From: Basilea psittacipulmonis DSM 24701
GTDB taxonomy: Bacteria; Pseudomonadota; Gammaproteobacteria; Burkholderiales; Burkholderiaceae_B
Assembly: GCF_000743945.1 (NCBI RefSeq)
Contig: NZ_CP009238.1
Coordinates: forward strand, 1,860,001 to 1,924,000
Direction of reading: 5' to 3'
DNA: 64,000 nt
This document shows, piece after piece, positions 9,596 through 20,438 of this stretch. Position numbers and translations under genes: made by a program. Numbering within the stretch: position 1 is the stretch's first letter; each line of letters begins with the position of its first letter. The notes under the pieces were generated by a model that was given only the letters and a program-made list of their open reading frames with translations, did no database searches and had not been told where the DNA came from.

Positions 9596-10846
9596 TTAAA
9601 CCTTTTGATTTAGTGAGGCATCATCCGCTGCTGCTGTAAACAATACATCGGTTGAAGAGTTCAATGCGGTTTCCGCACTGTCTTGAATCACACCAATAAT
9701 ATAGCCCACGCCAATAACGGATGCAGCAATATCACCATCAATCCCCAACATACTGCAAGCCATTGGGATTAAAAGCAATGAACCACCTGGCACACCCGAT
9801 GCACCGCAAGCACCTAAAGTCGCAATCACGCATAAAACAATAGCTGTAATAGGGTGTACCTCAACGCCCACTGTATAAGCAGCTGCGAGTGCCATCACGG
9901 TAATCGTAATCGCCGCACCTGCCATGTTAATGGTCGCCCCTAAAGGAATCGAAATCGAGTAAGTCTCTTCTTTTAAATTCAATTCGCGGCAAAGTTGCAT
10001 ATTCACAGGGATATTCGCCGCCGAACTACGCATAAAGAATGCCGAGATACCGCTTCTTAGCAAGCACTTAAATACCAACGGGAATGGATTACGTTTCGTG
10101 ACTGCAAAGACAATTATCGGATTCACTACCAATGCCACAATCAGCATCGCAATCAACAACACCGCTACTAGCTCGGCATAACCTGACAATAAATCCCAGC
10201 CTGTCAATGTTTTACCTGCCACCACAACCGATCCTGTGTTGACATCATGAATCGCTTGAGCCACCAAACCGAACACACCGATAGGTGCTAAACGAACCAC
10301 CCAACCCACAATCACACTGATCACCTCAGCACCATTATCCATCAGCACTTTGGTAGGACCCTCATGACGACGTAACACTAAACCTGCTAGAATCGCCCAT
10401 GTCAAAATACCAATATAATTACCTTCAGCCAAAGCGGTCACAGGATTGACGGCCATATTCATCAGCAAGTTCATCAATACTACGGTTACATCTTGAGGTG
10501 GGTTAGAACCCTGACCTGCCACCGCAATATTCAAATGCACTGGGTGAATATAACTAACTACTGCTGCCACAATTGCCGCTAATAACGTACCAAATATGTA
10601 CAGCACAATAATCTTACGAAGATTCGTCTGCTGCCCCTCTTTATGCTGAGCAATCGCATGTGTAATTAAAATAAATACTAAGATTGGCGCAATCGCTTTC
10701 AAGGCTTTTACAAAAAATGTGCCCAAGAATCCTACATGACTAGCGTATTCTGGTAATGCGGTCGCCCAAATTACCCCCAGTACGATGCCCAACAGAATCT
10801 GGATCACCAGATTACCGTTTGTAATTTTTCGAAGAAGTTCAGACAT
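9596..10846 (-). CDS. sstT: Na+/serine-threonine symporter
   Basis: SstT imports serine and threonine with sodium across the inner membrane and belongs to the dicarboxylate/amino acid:cation symporter family. The 416-residue protein is strongly hydrophobic. It carries the family's HP1 serine-rich motif as RSSAANIPVN (about 274-283) and the TM7 sodium-site motif SIPLGATINMAGAAITI, plus GVPGGSLLLIP and a VIQDSAETALNSSTDV C-terminal segment, all typical of SstT rather than GltP or DctA. It is monocistronic, with its own promoter (10879-10906) and terminator (9539-9572). The start ATG follows an AGAGAGGATATT ribosome binding site. Confidence 0.95.
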   Translation of the reverse strand: MSELLRKITNGNLVIQILLGIVLGVIWATALPEYASHVGFLGTFFVKALKAIAPILVFILITHAIAQHKEGQQTNLRKIIVLYIFGTLLAAIVAAVVSYIHPVHLNIAVAGQGSNPPQDVTVVLMNLLMNMAVNPVTALAEGNYIGILTWAILAGLVLRRHEGPTKVLMDNGAEVISVIVGWVVRLAPIGVFGLVAQAIHDVNTGSVVVAGKTLTGWDLLSGYAELVAVLLIAMLIVALVVNPIIVFAVTKRNPFPLVFKCLLRSGISAFFMRSSAANIPVNMQLCRELNLKEETYSISIPLGATINMAGAAITITVMALAAAYTVGVEVHPITAIVLCVIATLGACGASGVPGGSLLLIPMACSMLGIDGDIAASVIGVGYIIGVIQDSAETALNSSTDVLFTAAADDASLNQKV

Positions 10847-10878
10847 AATATCCTCTCTGTAATTAGTTACCTTAACCT

Positions 10879-10906
10879 ATTATATATAGAATAAGCATAA
10901 AGTAAA
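10879..10906 (-). promoter_or_regulatory. Predicted sigma-70 promoter of sstT
   Basis: On the minus strand, TTTACT (10901-10906) and TATAAT (10879-10884) are spaced 16 bp apart, upstream of the sstT ribosome binding site. The -10 is a perfect match; the -35 is weak. Confidence 0.6.
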
Positions 10907-10955
10907 CCGTTTAAATCACGATTTCTTTGATGAATGTTGTTTTATCTTGACCCAT

Positions 10956-11603
10956 TTACTCAATCCCTGCCAACTTATGTGTTTGGATAGATAATTGCCA
11001 ATGAGGATAATCTGACCCTCTAGCATTAAGCAAACCAATCTGTCGAATCGTTTCATAAATATTCATCTGACCATTAACCTCACACGGCGAAAGGTAATAA
11101 TGTTCTGCTTTGATTCTATGTTCAACCCATTTACAAAATGGCAATATATCTACTTGATCCACCACGATGCGAACTTCATCAGCCTGTGTAATACAAGACT
11201 TTTGGTAACGTTTTGCGTAGAGTGCTTTTGGACTGACCGCAATATAATCAATCTCTTTGGGAACAGGTTTAAGTCCATTGGTCTCAATATGCAAACGATA
11301 GCCTCGTGCTTTCAGGATCTGCAATAAATCGCTTATATATGGTTGTATCGTTGGTTCACCGCCTGTGATAATAATCGTACGACTTTGATAAATACTTATT
11401 CTTTGTAAAATGTCCTCGGTACAATAGATTTGAAAAGCTTCATAATTCGTATCACACCATGAACACCTTAAATTACACTTCCCAAAACGCAGGAAAATAC
11501 ATGATGTCCCTGTAAAATACCCTTCACCTTGTAGGCTCTCAAAAATTTCAACAATGCGGTACTGATGAGAAACAGCAGACTCAGCATGAACATTTATCAC
11601 CAT
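10956..11603 (-). CDS. queE: 7-carboxy-7-deazaguanine synthase (radical SAM)
   Basis: QueE converts 6-carboxytetrahydropterin to 7-carboxy-7-deazaguanine, the ring contraction on the way to preQ0 and queuosine in tRNA. The 215-residue product has the N-terminal signature VEIFESLQGEGYFTG, the CxxxCxxC radical-SAM cluster motif as CNLRCSWCDT (about residues 43-52), and the SAM-binding ITGGEPT. Its start (ATG at 11601-11603) shares one base with the queD stop, so translation is coupled. It is the last gene of queC-queD-queE. Confidence 0.95.
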   Translation of the reverse strand: MVINVHAESAVSHQYRIVEIFESLQGEGYFTGTSCIFLRFGKCNLRCSWCDTNYEAFQIYCTEDILQRISIYQSRTIIITGGEPTIQPYISDLLQILKARGYRLHIETNGLKPVPKEIDYIAVSPKALYAKRYQKSCITQADEVRIVVDQVDILPFCKWVEHRIKAEHYYLSPCEVNGQMNIYETIRQIGLLNARGSDYPHWQLSIQTHKLAGIE

Positions 11604-12022
11604 TATTCACCATACTCACAAAAACTATTCGGCGTTTCGTATAAACGAACGTTTGACACGTCCAGTCCCGCATCACGCAAACAACGATAAACATAGATGG
11701 TCAGATTTTCTGCGGTAGTTCGTTGTTTAAAAGCAAATGTTTTCTTACCTTGACGTTCCAAAACTTCTGCCAACTCACGCTCTTGGGCATTGGTTTGATC
11801 GTACAAATAAGCATGATCCAATCGATCAATAATTTCACTTTTTACCTTAGCCTTGAGATCTGAAAAATCAATGACCATGCCTTTCTTAGGGCCATCAGTA
11901 ATTAGATCACCGCTGACTGTCACTATCAAAGTATAAGTATGTCCATGCAAATTTTTGCATTTACCATCATGCGTATCCAACATATGAGCCGCATCAAAAC
12001 TAAATGTTTTGCTCACTTTCAT
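11603..12022 (-). CDS. queD: 6-carboxy-5,6,7,8-tetrahydropterin synthase
   Basis: QueD makes 6-carboxytetrahydropterin from 7,8-dihydroneopterin triphosphate, the first committed queuosine step. The 139-residue protein has the zinc histidines FDAAHM (about residue 13) and LHGHTY (25-30) and the cysteine C23 in GKCKNLHGH. A DHAYLYD motif lies in the middle and the YETPNSFCEYGE end is typical. It sits between queC (29-bp gap) and queE (1-bp overlap). Confidence 0.95.
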   Translation of the reverse strand: MKVSKTFSFDAAHMLDTHDGKCKNLHGHTYTLIVTVSGDLITDGPKKGMVIDFSDLKAKVKSEIIDRLDHAYLYDQTNAQERELAEVLERQGKKTFAFKQRTTAENLTIYVYRCLRDAGLDVSNVRLYETPNSFCEYGE

Positions 12023-12051
12023 CTTTACACTCCTATGTTTTTTGATGAGGT

Positions 12052-12741
12052 CTAATGCGTCACGTTATCGGTTCGTTCTGTCATTAAACACAACGATGAT
12101 CGTTTATTATTCAGATACTCTTGAAGCCCACGATCACGCAAAACACAGCTTGGACACTTACCACAACCGCCTTCCACGCCCTCATAGCAAGTATGCGTAT
12201 GTTTTTGAACATACTCCAAATAACCCAACTCGTCTGCCAACGCCCACGTTTGGGCTTTAGTCAGCCACATCAAAGGCGTATCAATCACAAATGAATAATC
12301 CATCGCCAAATTTAACGTCACATTCATCGATTTAATAAAGACATCACGACAATCAGGATAACCTGAAAAATCAGTTTCGCACACGCCCGCAATGATATGT
12401 TGGATACCTTGTGACTTCGCATAAATCGCTGCATATAAAAGAAATAAGGCATTACGACCATCTACAAAAGTATTGGGCAAACTGTCTTTAGGTGCTTCAA
12501 TACGGGTGTTTTCGTCCATCAAGGCATTATGCGTAATACCTTTGATCAAAGACAAATCCATCTCAACCTGCTTAACACCTAAGTCTTGTGCAATCCAACG
12601 TGCTTTTTCCAATTCAATAGCATGACGTTGACCATAATAAAAAGTAATGGCTTGCACATTTTCTTTGCCATATTGTGATAATGCCTGAATCAGACAAGTC
12701 GTGGAATCTTGTCCACCTGAAAAGATAACAATCGCTTTCAT
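12052..12741 (-). CDS. queC: 7-cyano-7-deazaguanine synthase
   Basis: QueC converts 7-carboxy-7-deazaguanine to preQ0 using ATP and ammonia. The 229-residue product has the PP-loop FSGGQDSTT at residues 8-16 and the C-terminal zinc-binding cysteines in [20 protein letters not shown]. It is the first gene of the queuosine operon. The AAGGA ribosome binding site lies inside the tail of the preQ1 riboswitch just upstream, so preQ1 should repress translation of queC and reduce the coupled queD and queE. Confidence 0.96.
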   Translation of the reverse strand: MKAIVIFSGGQDSTTCLIQALSQYGKENVQAITFYYGQRHAIELEKARWIAQDLGVKQVEMDLSLIKGITHNALMDENTRIEAPKDSLPNTFVDGRNALFLLYAAIYAKSQGIQHIIAGVCETDFSGYPDCRDVFIKSMNVTLNLAMDYSFVIDTPLMWLTKAQTWALADELGYLEYVQKHTHTCYEGVEGGCGKCPSCVLRDRGLQEYLNNKRSSLCLMTERTDNVTH

Positions 12742-12745
12742 AAAA

Positions 12746-12787
12746 ATTCCTTAGTTTTGATAACGCGGGAGGATTTCGAACCGCGTA
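12746..12787 (-). promoter_or_regulatory. Class I preQ1 riboswitch of queCDE
   Basis: Reading the minus strand, the P1 stem ACGCGG (12786-12781) pairs with CCGCGT (12768-12763). The loop opens with TTCGAAATCCTC, and the A-rich tail TATCAAAACTAAGGAA (12762-12747) follows. The order short hairpin, GGTTC-type loop start, then AAAACTAAGGA matches the known preQ1-I layout, as in the Bacillus queC leader. The AAGGA of the tail is also the queC ribosome binding site, 5 nt before the ATG, so control should be at translation. A TATAAT hexamer (12817-12822) lies upstream as a likely -10. Confidence 0.85.
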
Positions 12788-12878
12788 AAAGCGTGATAGA
12801 AGAAATAACGCCACTTATTATAAAGCGAAAAGCCATATACTTCGTCAATTCAAGTGGTGATAGTCGCCTCAACAAATA

Positions 12879-14315
12879 TTAAGGCTCAAGCGACACAAAC
12901 TTAGTCTGCAAATAAGGTTTTAAACTATCAACACCACCTTCAACACCCACACCACTGTCTTTAATGCCCACCACTGGCGTTTCTGGCAAAGAGGAGCCAA
13001 TACGATTTATTCGTATCATACCTGCCTCCAATGCTTGTATTAAGCGGTGCTGACGTTTGGCATCATGAGTAAATACATAAGTCGTTAGACCATAATTTAG
13101 ACGATTGGCTGCCATGACCACTTGATGTTCATCACGAAAAGGACTAATCGTCAAAATAGGACCAAAAGGTTCTTCATTCATGATACGCATATCATCATTG
13201 ACATCCGTCAAAATCGTCGGTTCAAAAAAATAACCCGAACCTTTTATTGCACGTCCACCTATCAACAATTTTGCTCCTTTTGACAAAGCATCGTCCACCA
13301 TTTCTTGCATCACGTTTAATCGTCTTTCATTGGCTAATGGTCCCATCGTCGTTTCTTTGTCTAACCCGCTACCTACCACCACCTTCTTAAAAGTGGCCAC
13401 TAAAGCGGTTGTCAGGGCTTCGTACTTTGATTCATGTACATAACAACGAGTTGGGGCATTACAAGACTGTCCCGCATTTCTTAATTTATGACGTACCAAA
13501 GCAGGTAATAACTCGTGAATATCTGCATCTTCAAAAATCAATACTGGCGAATGACCACCCAATTCCATGACCGTTGACATCATGGATTCAGTTGCCTTAG
13601 CTGCCAAGCTTTTACCCACCGAGACCGAACCTGTAAACGCTAGCACTCGAGTGATGGGTGAGCGAATCAAATAATCCGACACCACCTCTGGTACACCCCA
13701 TACCACATTTAAAACACCTGCAGGCAAGCCTACCTCGTGAAATACTTTGGCAATATTCATCACTGCACTTGGTGCCTCTTCTGAACCTTTGATAATCACC
13801 GTACACCCCGCTGCCAAGGCGGCTGAGATTTTGCGTATTGCCTGATTAAATGGGAAGTTCCATGGTGTAATGGCCACACAAACACCGATAGGTTCACGCA
13901 ATTCTAACTGCATTAAATCCATATCACGACTTTGAATCACGCGTCCTTCAATACGCATCGCCTGTTCAGCATTCCAATTACAATGTGCGACACAAGAAGT
14001 GACTTCAGACAAAGCCTCATCATAAATTTTTCCTTCGTCTAAAGTAATGTGATACGCAATTTCTGAAGCCTTTTGTCGCAATCGATCGGCTACTTGATGT
14101 AATATCTCTGCTCGTTCTGAAGCGGACTTTTGACACCACAATACAAAAGCATCATGTGCACTTTTTAATGCCAAATCAAGATCGGCCTGGTTGGCATGAG
14201 GCAGCTGACCCAACACTTGCAAAGTCGCTGGATTCATGACCGACTGTTCATCTCGTCCTTGACCAGAAAGAAACTCACCATTAATGTACAGTGCCAACTC
14301 AGGATATTGATACAT
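12879..14315 (-). CDS. NAD(P)-dependent aldehyde dehydrogenase (succinate-semialdehyde dehydrogenase type)
   Basis: This enzyme oxidises an aldehyde to the acid. The sequence most resembles the GabD/succinate-semialdehyde branch, but the substrate cannot be fixed from sequence. The 478-residue length is normal. Visible motifs are the oxyanion asparagine in TPWNFPFNQ (about 152-160), the cofactor-site FTGSVSVGK, the catalytic glutamate in ELGGHSPV (about 253-260), and the catalytic cysteine in AGQSCNAPTR (about 283-292). An EEPFGPILTI segment follows near residue 386. It is divergent from argG, and its start follows an AGGAATCAAT ribosome binding site. No neighbour suggests a pathway. Confidence 0.88.
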   Translation of the reverse strand: MYQYPELALYINGEFLSGQGRDEQSVMNPATLQVLGQLPHANQADLDLALKSAHDAFVLWCQKSASERAEILHQVADRLRQKASEIAYHITLDEGKIYDEALSEVTSCVAHCNWNAEQAMRIEGRVIQSRDMDLMQLELREPIGVCVAITPWNFPFNQAIRKISAALAAGCTVIIKGSEEAPSAVMNIAKVFHEVGLPAGVLNVVWGVPEVVSDYLIRSPITRVLAFTGSVSVGKSLAAKATESMMSTVMELGGHSPVLIFEDADIHELLPALVRHKLRNAGQSCNAPTRCYVHESKYEALTTALVATFKKVVVGSGLDKETTMGPLANERRLNVMQEMVDDALSKGAKLLIGGRAIKGSGYFFEPTILTDVNDDMRIMNEEPFGPILTISPFRDEHQVVMAANRLNYGLTTYVFTHDAKRQHRLIQALEAGMIRINRIGSSLPETPVVGIKDSGVGVEGGVDSLKPYLQTKFVSLEP

Positions 14316-14327
14316 ATTGATTCCTAA

Positions 14328-15761
<1,434 letters not shown>

Positions 15762-15783
15762 TGTTTTGAAATCACTATAAAAC

Positions 15784-15817
15784 ACTGCCCACGTTTTCTT
15801 ATGTGGGCAGTTTTTTT
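15784..15817 (+). terminator. Intrinsic terminator of argG
   Basis: Stem ACTGCCCAC (15784-15792) / GTGGGCAG (15803-15810) followed by seven T (15811-15817). Four A lie before the stem on the plus strand, so it may also weakly stop the converging tatC transcript. Confidence 0.92.
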
Positions 15818-15832
15818 ATGAAGCAATAGAGT

Positions 15833-16570
15833 TTAGGCGGTTTCGCGTTTCTCCACCAAACGTCCAAATATCAATCCAATCTCATAAAGCACCACTAGCG
15901 GAATCGCCAACATCAGCTGACTCATCACATCTGGTGGGGTCACAATCGCCGCCACGACAAATGCACCCACGATTAGATAAGGTCTTGCTTCTTTCATTTT
16001 TTGGGTACTCGCCACTCCCGTCATCGCCAATACAACGACCGCCACAGGCACTTCAAACGTTAACCCAAATGCGAACAACATCGTCAACACAAAACTCAGG
16101 TATGATGCGATGTCTGGGGCAAACTGGATAGAATCAGGGGCCACAGAAGCAATAAAGTGAAATACATTACCAAAAACCACATAGTAACAAAATGCCATAC
16201 CGAGATAAAACAAAGCACTACTGGCGATCACTAAAGGGGCGGCCATTTTTTTCTCGTGACTATATAAACCTGGTGCCACAAAAGCCCATATTTGGTACAT
16301 CACCCAAGGTAAGGCAATCAAAAACGCTATCAAAAGCGTCACTTTCAACGGCACCAAAAATGGCGTAATCACGCCTGTGGCAATCATTTTATGCCCCTCT
16401 GGCAACGTCTCCATCATCGGCATCGCCACCCAGTTATAAATCTTTCCTGCCCCTGGATAGATCATCAAGACAATCAAAACAAGCAAAATACCTGCGATGG
16501 ATTTTAATAAGCGACTACGTAACTCAATGAGGTGAGAGACCACACTACCCTCTTTTAATTCCTCACTCAT
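15833..16570 (-). CDS. tatC: Twin-arginine translocase subunit TatC
   Basis: TatC is the receptor for twin-arginine signal peptides in the inner membrane. The 245-residue protein has six hydrophobic segments. The N-terminal signature is HLIELRSRLLKSI, with the conserved glutamate in ELR, and a YQIWAFVAPGLYSHEKK loop follows the second segment. The downstream FGLTFEVPVAVV and ATPPDVMSQ-type motif (VTPPDVMSQLMLAIPL) are present. Its ATG overlaps the tatB stop by 4 bp. Confidence 0.97.
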   Translation of the reverse strand: MSEELKEGSVVSHLIELRSRLLKSIAGILLVLIVLMIYPGAGKIYNWVAMPMMETLPEGHKMIATGVITPFLVPLKVTLLIAFLIALPWVMYQIWAFVAPGLYSHEKKMAAPLVIASSALFYLGMAFCYYVVFGNVFHFIASVAPDSIQFAPDIASYLSFVLTMLFAFGLTFEVPVAVVVLAMTGVASTQKMKEARPYLIVGAFVVAAIVTPPDVMSQLMLAIPLVVLYEIGLIFGRLVEKRETA

Positions 16571-17064
16571 CCCACTTTCTCCTGTGTTTCCGTCTTGCTT
16601 TCGGATGCGTCAGACGATGTTTTTTTCATCTCCTGGCTAGCCACCAAAGAGGTCTCTTTAGGCAACGGCTTATCCGTCTGTTCTACTTTCGCCACGGATG
16701 AATCGGAATCTGTGTGCGTTGGGTTTTCTTGTTGGGGCTGATGAGTCATTTGTTCTACTTCATTTTTCAGCTCCCCCAATCCAGAGGTCAGATCCTGCTT
16801 TAGCTTATCCGCACTCGATCTGAGGTCATTGACGGCTGATTCAAATGGATTCGCCACACCTTGTTCTATCGTTTTCTTTAAATCTTTTACTTCGTCGATA
16901 TTGATTTCGGACTGCAAATCAGATTTTAAATCATTCATGTATCGTTGAAATCGTCCAAATAGCAGTCCTGCTGACCGTGCAACCTTAGGCAATCGTTCTG
17001 GCCCCAACACCACGAGTGCCACGAGAGCAATAATAAATAACTCTCCAAAACTAAATCCAAACAT
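16567..17064 (-). CDS. tatB: Sec-independent translocase subunit TatB
   Basis: TatB works with TatC in substrate recognition. The 165-residue product begins MFGFSFGELFIIALVALVVLG, the single membrane helix with its conserved glutamate, followed by PERLPKVARSAG, the hinge and amphipathic helix. A long charged and coiled tail follows (residues 45-110), then a low-complexity S/T/E/K-rich end, as is usual for TatB. It is 3 bp after tatA. Confidence 0.96.
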   Translation of the reverse strand: MFGFSFGELFIIALVALVVLGPERLPKVARSAGLLFGRFQRYMNDLKSDLQSEINIDEVKDLKKTIEQGVANPFESAVNDLRSSADKLKQDLTSGLGELKNEVEQMTHQPQQENPTHTDSDSSVAKVEQTDKPLPKETSLVASQEMKKTSSDASESKTETQEKVG

Positions 17065-17067
17065 GAT

Positions 17068-17283
17068 TTATGCGTCTTTTTTCTCTTTGGCCTGAACGTC
17101 AACCGTCTGATTTTCTGCGGGATTAGGCAAAGATTTTTCTTCTTGAGATTCTTGCATGCCTTTCTTAAACCCTTTTACCGCACCACCAAGGTCTTCCCCG
17201 ATGTTACGTAATTTTTTCGTACCAAATACTAATGCAACGATCACTAACACAATTAGCCAGTGCCAAATACTCATACTACCCAT
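17068..17283 (-). CDS. tatA: Sec-independent translocase subunit TatA
   Basis: TatA oligomerises to form the protein-conducting element of the Tat pathway. The 71-residue product reads [20 protein letters not shown] and then [20 protein letters not shown], giving the short N-terminal segment, membrane helix, FGTKKLRN hinge and amphipathic helix. I use the ATG at 17283 because a GGAG lies 6 nt before it. An ATG at 17295 would add four residues, and the inner MSIWHW start is also possible. It heads tatABC, after the his genes and with its own likely promoter. Confidence 0.95.
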   Translation of the reverse strand: MGSMSIWHWLIVLVIVALVFGTKKLRNIGEDLGGAVKGFKKGMQESQEEKSLPNPAENQTVDVQAKEKKDA

Positions 17284-17319
17284 CTTATACTCCATTCATT
17301 AAGTTTGTAGTGATAACAA

Positions 17320-17328
17320 ATTGTAGCA
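17320..17328 (-). promoter_or_regulatory. Predicted extended -10 promoter of tatABC
   Basis: On the minus strand the sequence TGC-TACAAT is an extended -10 element, about 30-40 bp before the tatA start. No good -35 is seen. It lies in the 209-bp gap after hisE, so tatABC can be transcribed separately from the his genes. Confidence 0.5.
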
Positions 17329-17492
17329 TAATCGCTATTTTTCTTAGTTTGATTCACGCATCACCATCTAGGCATCATCTTTTTTTACACTGGGAACAAA
17401 ATCTTCTTAAACCCATTCAATCATGCTCACACAGCCGACACATTCTTTCATACTAAGGAGAGAATCTGATCGTCAAAAGCGTTTCTGTCACT

Positions 17493-17816
17493 TTATTCAG
17501 AACGACTCGCTTTTTCTTTCAACCCTGATAGTCCCTCTCTTCGAGCCAATTCACCTAACACCTGATCAATAGAAATATCGTAATAATTTAAAGCGACCAA
17601 TAAGTGAAAGACCAAGTCTGCAGACTCATACACCATATGTTCACGATCTTGATCCTTGCAAGCCATCACAAACTCGACCGCTTCCTCGCCCACTTTCTTT
17701 AAAAAAGCATCTGGCCCTTTTGCGTACAACTTTGCCACATAAGACGTATCGGGATGCCCATTTAGTTTTCGGTCTTTAAGTATTTCGCTTAATTTGTTTA
17801 ATATGGATTCATTCAT
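17493..17816 (-). CDS. hisE: Phosphoribosyl-ATP pyrophosphatase
   Basis: HisE hydrolyses phosphoribosyl-ATP to phosphoribosyl-AMP, step two of histidine synthesis. The 107-residue all-helical protein has the MazG-like metal motif [13 protein letters not shown] (about 40-52) and [14 protein letters not shown] (about 63-76). It is a separate gene, not fused to hisI, overlaps the hisI end by 8 bp and closes the his cluster. Confidence 0.96.
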   Translation of the reverse strand: MNESILNKLSEILKDRKLNGHPDTSYVAKLYAKGPDAFLKKVGEEAVEFVMACKDQDREHMVYESADLVFHLLVALNYYDISIDQVLGELARREGLSGLKEKASRSE

Positions 17817-18201
17817 GATGATAAATATCTTTTGGATCTTTCATGACGGGATCGACAGCCTCCCAAGTCTGGGTCTCCCAATCTAAACGTTTGTAAAAAC
17901 AAGAAGTACGTCCCGTATGACAGGCAATTTGCTGTTCTTGAGTCACCGTTAACAAAATAACATCGCCATCACAATCGGTACGAATTTCATGGACATGCTG
18001 TACATGCCCCGATTCTTCACCTTTGTGCCATAACTTACAACGAGAACGAGAAAAATAAACGGCTTGCTTCGTTTGAATCGTTTTTGTCAATGCTTCATGA
18101 TTCATCCAAGCCACCATTAAAATACGACCTGTCTCTTTGTCCTGTGCAATTGCAGGAATAAGGCCTCTTTCGTCAAAAGAAAGAATATCTTTGAATCCCA
18201 T
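17809..18201 (-). CDS. hisI: Phosphoribosyl-AMP cyclohydrolase
   Basis: HisI opens the adenine ring of phosphoribosyl-AMP, step three. The 130-residue product has [35 protein letters not shown] and the metal-binding DCDGDVILL with the following [10 protein letters not shown]; these supply the zinc cysteines and magnesium aspartates expected of the family. Genes hisF (9-bp gap) and hisE flank it. Confidence 0.97.
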   Translation of the reverse strand: MGFKDILSFDERGLIPAIAQDKETGRILMVAWMNHEALTKTIQTKQAVYFSRSRCKLWHKGEESGHVQHVHEIRTDCDGDVILLTVTQEQQIACHTGRTSCFYKRLDWETQTWEAVDPVMKDPKDIYHHE

Positions 18202-18210
18202 TACCCTACC

Positions 18211-18981
18211 TTAACGTCTAACAGATATACCCGCTTTAGCCATATATTCCTTAGCTTGAGCAATGGTATAGTCTCCATAATGAAAAATACTGGCAGCCAA
18301 CACAGCACTGGCCCCACCTTTTTGTATGCCATCACACAGGTGTTGAAGATTTCCCACACCGCCTGAAGCAATCACTGGCACAGGTACTGCCTCACTAATG
18401 GCTTGAGTTAAAGATAAATCAAAACCATCTTTTGTGCCGTCTTTATCCATGCTGGTCACTAATAGTTCACCCGAACCATAATCAGCCATCTTTTTTGCCC
18501 ATTCAATCGCATCGATTCCCGTACCTTTGCGACCACCATGCGTATAGATTTCATAACCACTAGGCAAATGCTCACTTTTACGTGCATCAATCGCCACCAC
18601 AATACACTGTGAGCCATAGTAAGTAGCTGCTTCACGTACCAAGTCTGGACGCAAGACGGCTGCACTATTGATAGAAATTTTATCAGCACCCGCATTTAGA
18701 AGTTTATCAATATCCGCCAGTGTTCTTACGCCACCTCCGACAGTAAGCGGAATAAACACTTGTTCTGCGACAGCTGTTATCACTGATAAGAGTGCTTCTC
18801 GATCATCACTTGTAGCGGTAATATCCAAAAAAGTTAATTCATCCGCCCCTTGATCGTTATAGCGTTTAGCAACTTCTACTGGATCACCAGCATCCCTTAA
18901 TCCAACAAAGTTAATGCCTTTAACCACTCGACCGTCTTTAACATCTAAACAAGGAATAATGCGATGGCACAAAGCACTCAT
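18211..18981 (-). CDS. hisF: Imidazole glycerol phosphate synthase, cyclase subunit
   Basis: HisF forms the imidazole ring with ammonia delivered by HisH. The 256-residue TIM barrel begins [19 protein letters not shown] with the first catalytic aspartate. The second lies in VVAIDARKS at about residue 130. The phosphate-binding VGGGVRTL and IASGGVG loops are visible. It is 3 bp after hisA, and hisH is upstream. Confidence 0.97.
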   Translation of the reverse strand: MSALCHRIIPCLDVKDGRVVKGINFVGLRDAGDPVEVAKRYNDQGADELTFLDITATSDDREALLSVITAVAEQVFIPLTVGGGVRTLADIDKLLNAGADKISINSAAVLRPDLVREAATYYGSQCIVVAIDARKSEHLPSGYEIYTHGGRKGTGIDAIEWAKKMADYGSGELLVTSMDKDGTKDGFDLSLTQAISEAVPVPVIASGGVGNLQHLCDGIQKGGASAVLAASIFHYGDYTIAQAKEYMAKAGISVRR

Positions 18982-18984
18982 GTA

Positions 18985-19749
18985 TTAGTCTTCCTCATCA
19001 TAAAGATCACGATCACTTAATGAATCCGCCAAATCTTGTGCTTGCACAAAATCAATCTTGCCCTCATATAGACTGCGTCCCATAATCACGCCCTCTATAC
19101 CCTCGCTTTCAAATTCACATAACTGACGAATATCTTCGATACTGCTTAACCCGCCCGAAGCGTAAATCGGAATATCGACTTGTCTGGCTAAATCCACTGT
19201 CGCTTGGATATTGATACCTGACAACATTCCATCACGGCCGATGTCGGTGTAAATAATGCTGTCCACCCCATAGTCTTCAAAACGTTTAGCGAGATCGACT
19301 ACATTGTACTTAGAAATTTTCGTCCAACCATCTGTGGCAACCTGTCCATCTTTAGCGTCCAAGCCAACGATGATATGCCCAGCAAAGGCACTGCAAGCCT
19401 CTTCCACAAAACTAGGTTTTTTCACCGCCGCTGAACCGATAATGACGTATTCAATACCCATATCCAAGTAAAACTCAATCGTTTCCAAATCACGGATACC
19501 GCCACCGATCTGCACAGGCAAATCTTCATCAATCGTTTCTAAAATTTGGTCAATCACCTCATGGTTCTTGGGTTTTCCTGCAACCGCCCCGTTTAAGTCC
19601 ACCAAATGAAGTCTTCTGGCACCTAAATCGCTCCATTTCTGAGCAATGTTGACAGGGTCTTCTGAAAAAATCGTTGCATCACTTAAATCACCTTGACGCA
19701 AACGCACACATTTACCATCTTTTAGATCAATAGCTGGAACTAGCAACAT
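18985..19749 (-). CDS. hisA: ProFAR isomerase
   Basis: HisA isomerises ProFAR to PRFAR, step four, with a TIM barrel homologous to HisF. The 254-residue product begins [20 protein letters not shown] with the catalytic aspartate. It has IGGGIRDLE, the second catalytic aspartate in YTDIGRDGM and the YASGGLSS phosphate loop. The C-terminal tail is acidic and slightly longer than usual ([10 protein letters not shown]). Confidence 0.97.
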   Translation of the reverse strand: MLLVPAIDLKDGKCVRLRQGDLSDATIFSEDPVNIAQKWSDLGARRLHLVDLNGAVAGKPKNHEVIDQILETIDEDLPVQIGGGIRDLETIEFYLDMGIEYVIIGSAAVKKPSFVEEACSAFAGHIIVGLDAKDGQVATDGWTKISKYNVVDLAKRFEDYGVDSIIYTDIGRDGMLSGINIQATVDLARQVDIPIYASGGLSSIEDIRQLCEFESEGIEGVIMGRSLYEGKIDFVQAQDLADSLSDRDLYDEED

Positions 19750-19796
19750 GATTACAATATATTTCTAAGTTAAAGTTAATAAACACAAGTATATAG

Positions 19797-20438
19797 CTAG
19801 ATTTGCCAATTCACAAAATTTTTTAACAAAACTAGACCATTATTTGCACTTTTTTCGGGATGAAACTGAACCGCAAAAATATTATCCTTGGCGATGACGC
19901 TATCAAACAACAAACCATATTCCGTTTGACCAAAAACTACATCAGGACTACGCGATGTATCGGTATGAACAAAGTAGCTATGAACAAAGTAGAAAAATGC
20001 ACCATCATCAATACCCGCCCACAAAGGATGCGGTTTTTGTGTCACCTTATTCCATCCCATATGCGGCACTTTCAATCGGTTTTTTCCCTCGAATGCAGGA
20101 CCAGAAAACTTTTTTACATTCCCTGCAAACCATCCTAAACAAGGCGTATTCCCCTCTTCACTATGTTCTAGCATCATTTGCTGGCCCACACAAATCCCCA
20201 ACAAAGGTTTAGATAAGGCAACTTTCTGGACAGCCTCCATCAACCCTGAATTTTCAAGGTTTTTCATGCAATCGCCCATCGCTCCTTGACCTGGAAACAC
20301 AACCTTATCCGCACGTTCGAGATCTTGAGCTTGTCGTGCAAAGTACACCTCATCTTTTGCGTCACATACATGTTCTAACGCTCTTTTGACGGAATGTAGA
20401 TTCCCCATTCCATAATCGACCACGGCGATTTTACTCAT
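19797..20438 (-). CDS. hisH: Imidazole glycerol phosphate synthase, glutaminase subunit
   Basis: HisH hydrolyses glutamine and feeds ammonia to HisF. The 213-residue class I glutamine amidotransferase has VDYGMGNLHSV at the start, the PGQGA oxyanion strand, and the nucleophile cysteine in GICVGQQMM (about residues 83-91). The His/Glu pair lies in VQFHPEKS (about 191-198). It overlaps the hisB stop by one base (TAATG arrangement). Confidence 0.97.
   Translation of the reverse strand: MSKIAVVDYGMGNLHSVKRALEHVCDAKDEVYFARQAQDLERADKVVFPGQGAMGDCMKNLENSGLMEAVQKVALSKPLLGICVGQQMMLEHSEEGNTPCLGWFAGNVKKFSGPAFEGKNRLKVPHMGWNKVTQKPHPLWAGIDDGAFFYFVHSYFVHTDTSRSPDVVFGQTEYGLLFDSVIAKDNIFAVQFHPEKSANNGLVLLKNFVNWQI

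Noticed and set aside
12614..12814. 66-codon frame over the queC start and riboswitch
   Set aside because: It is out of frame with queC and covers the preQ1 aptamer.
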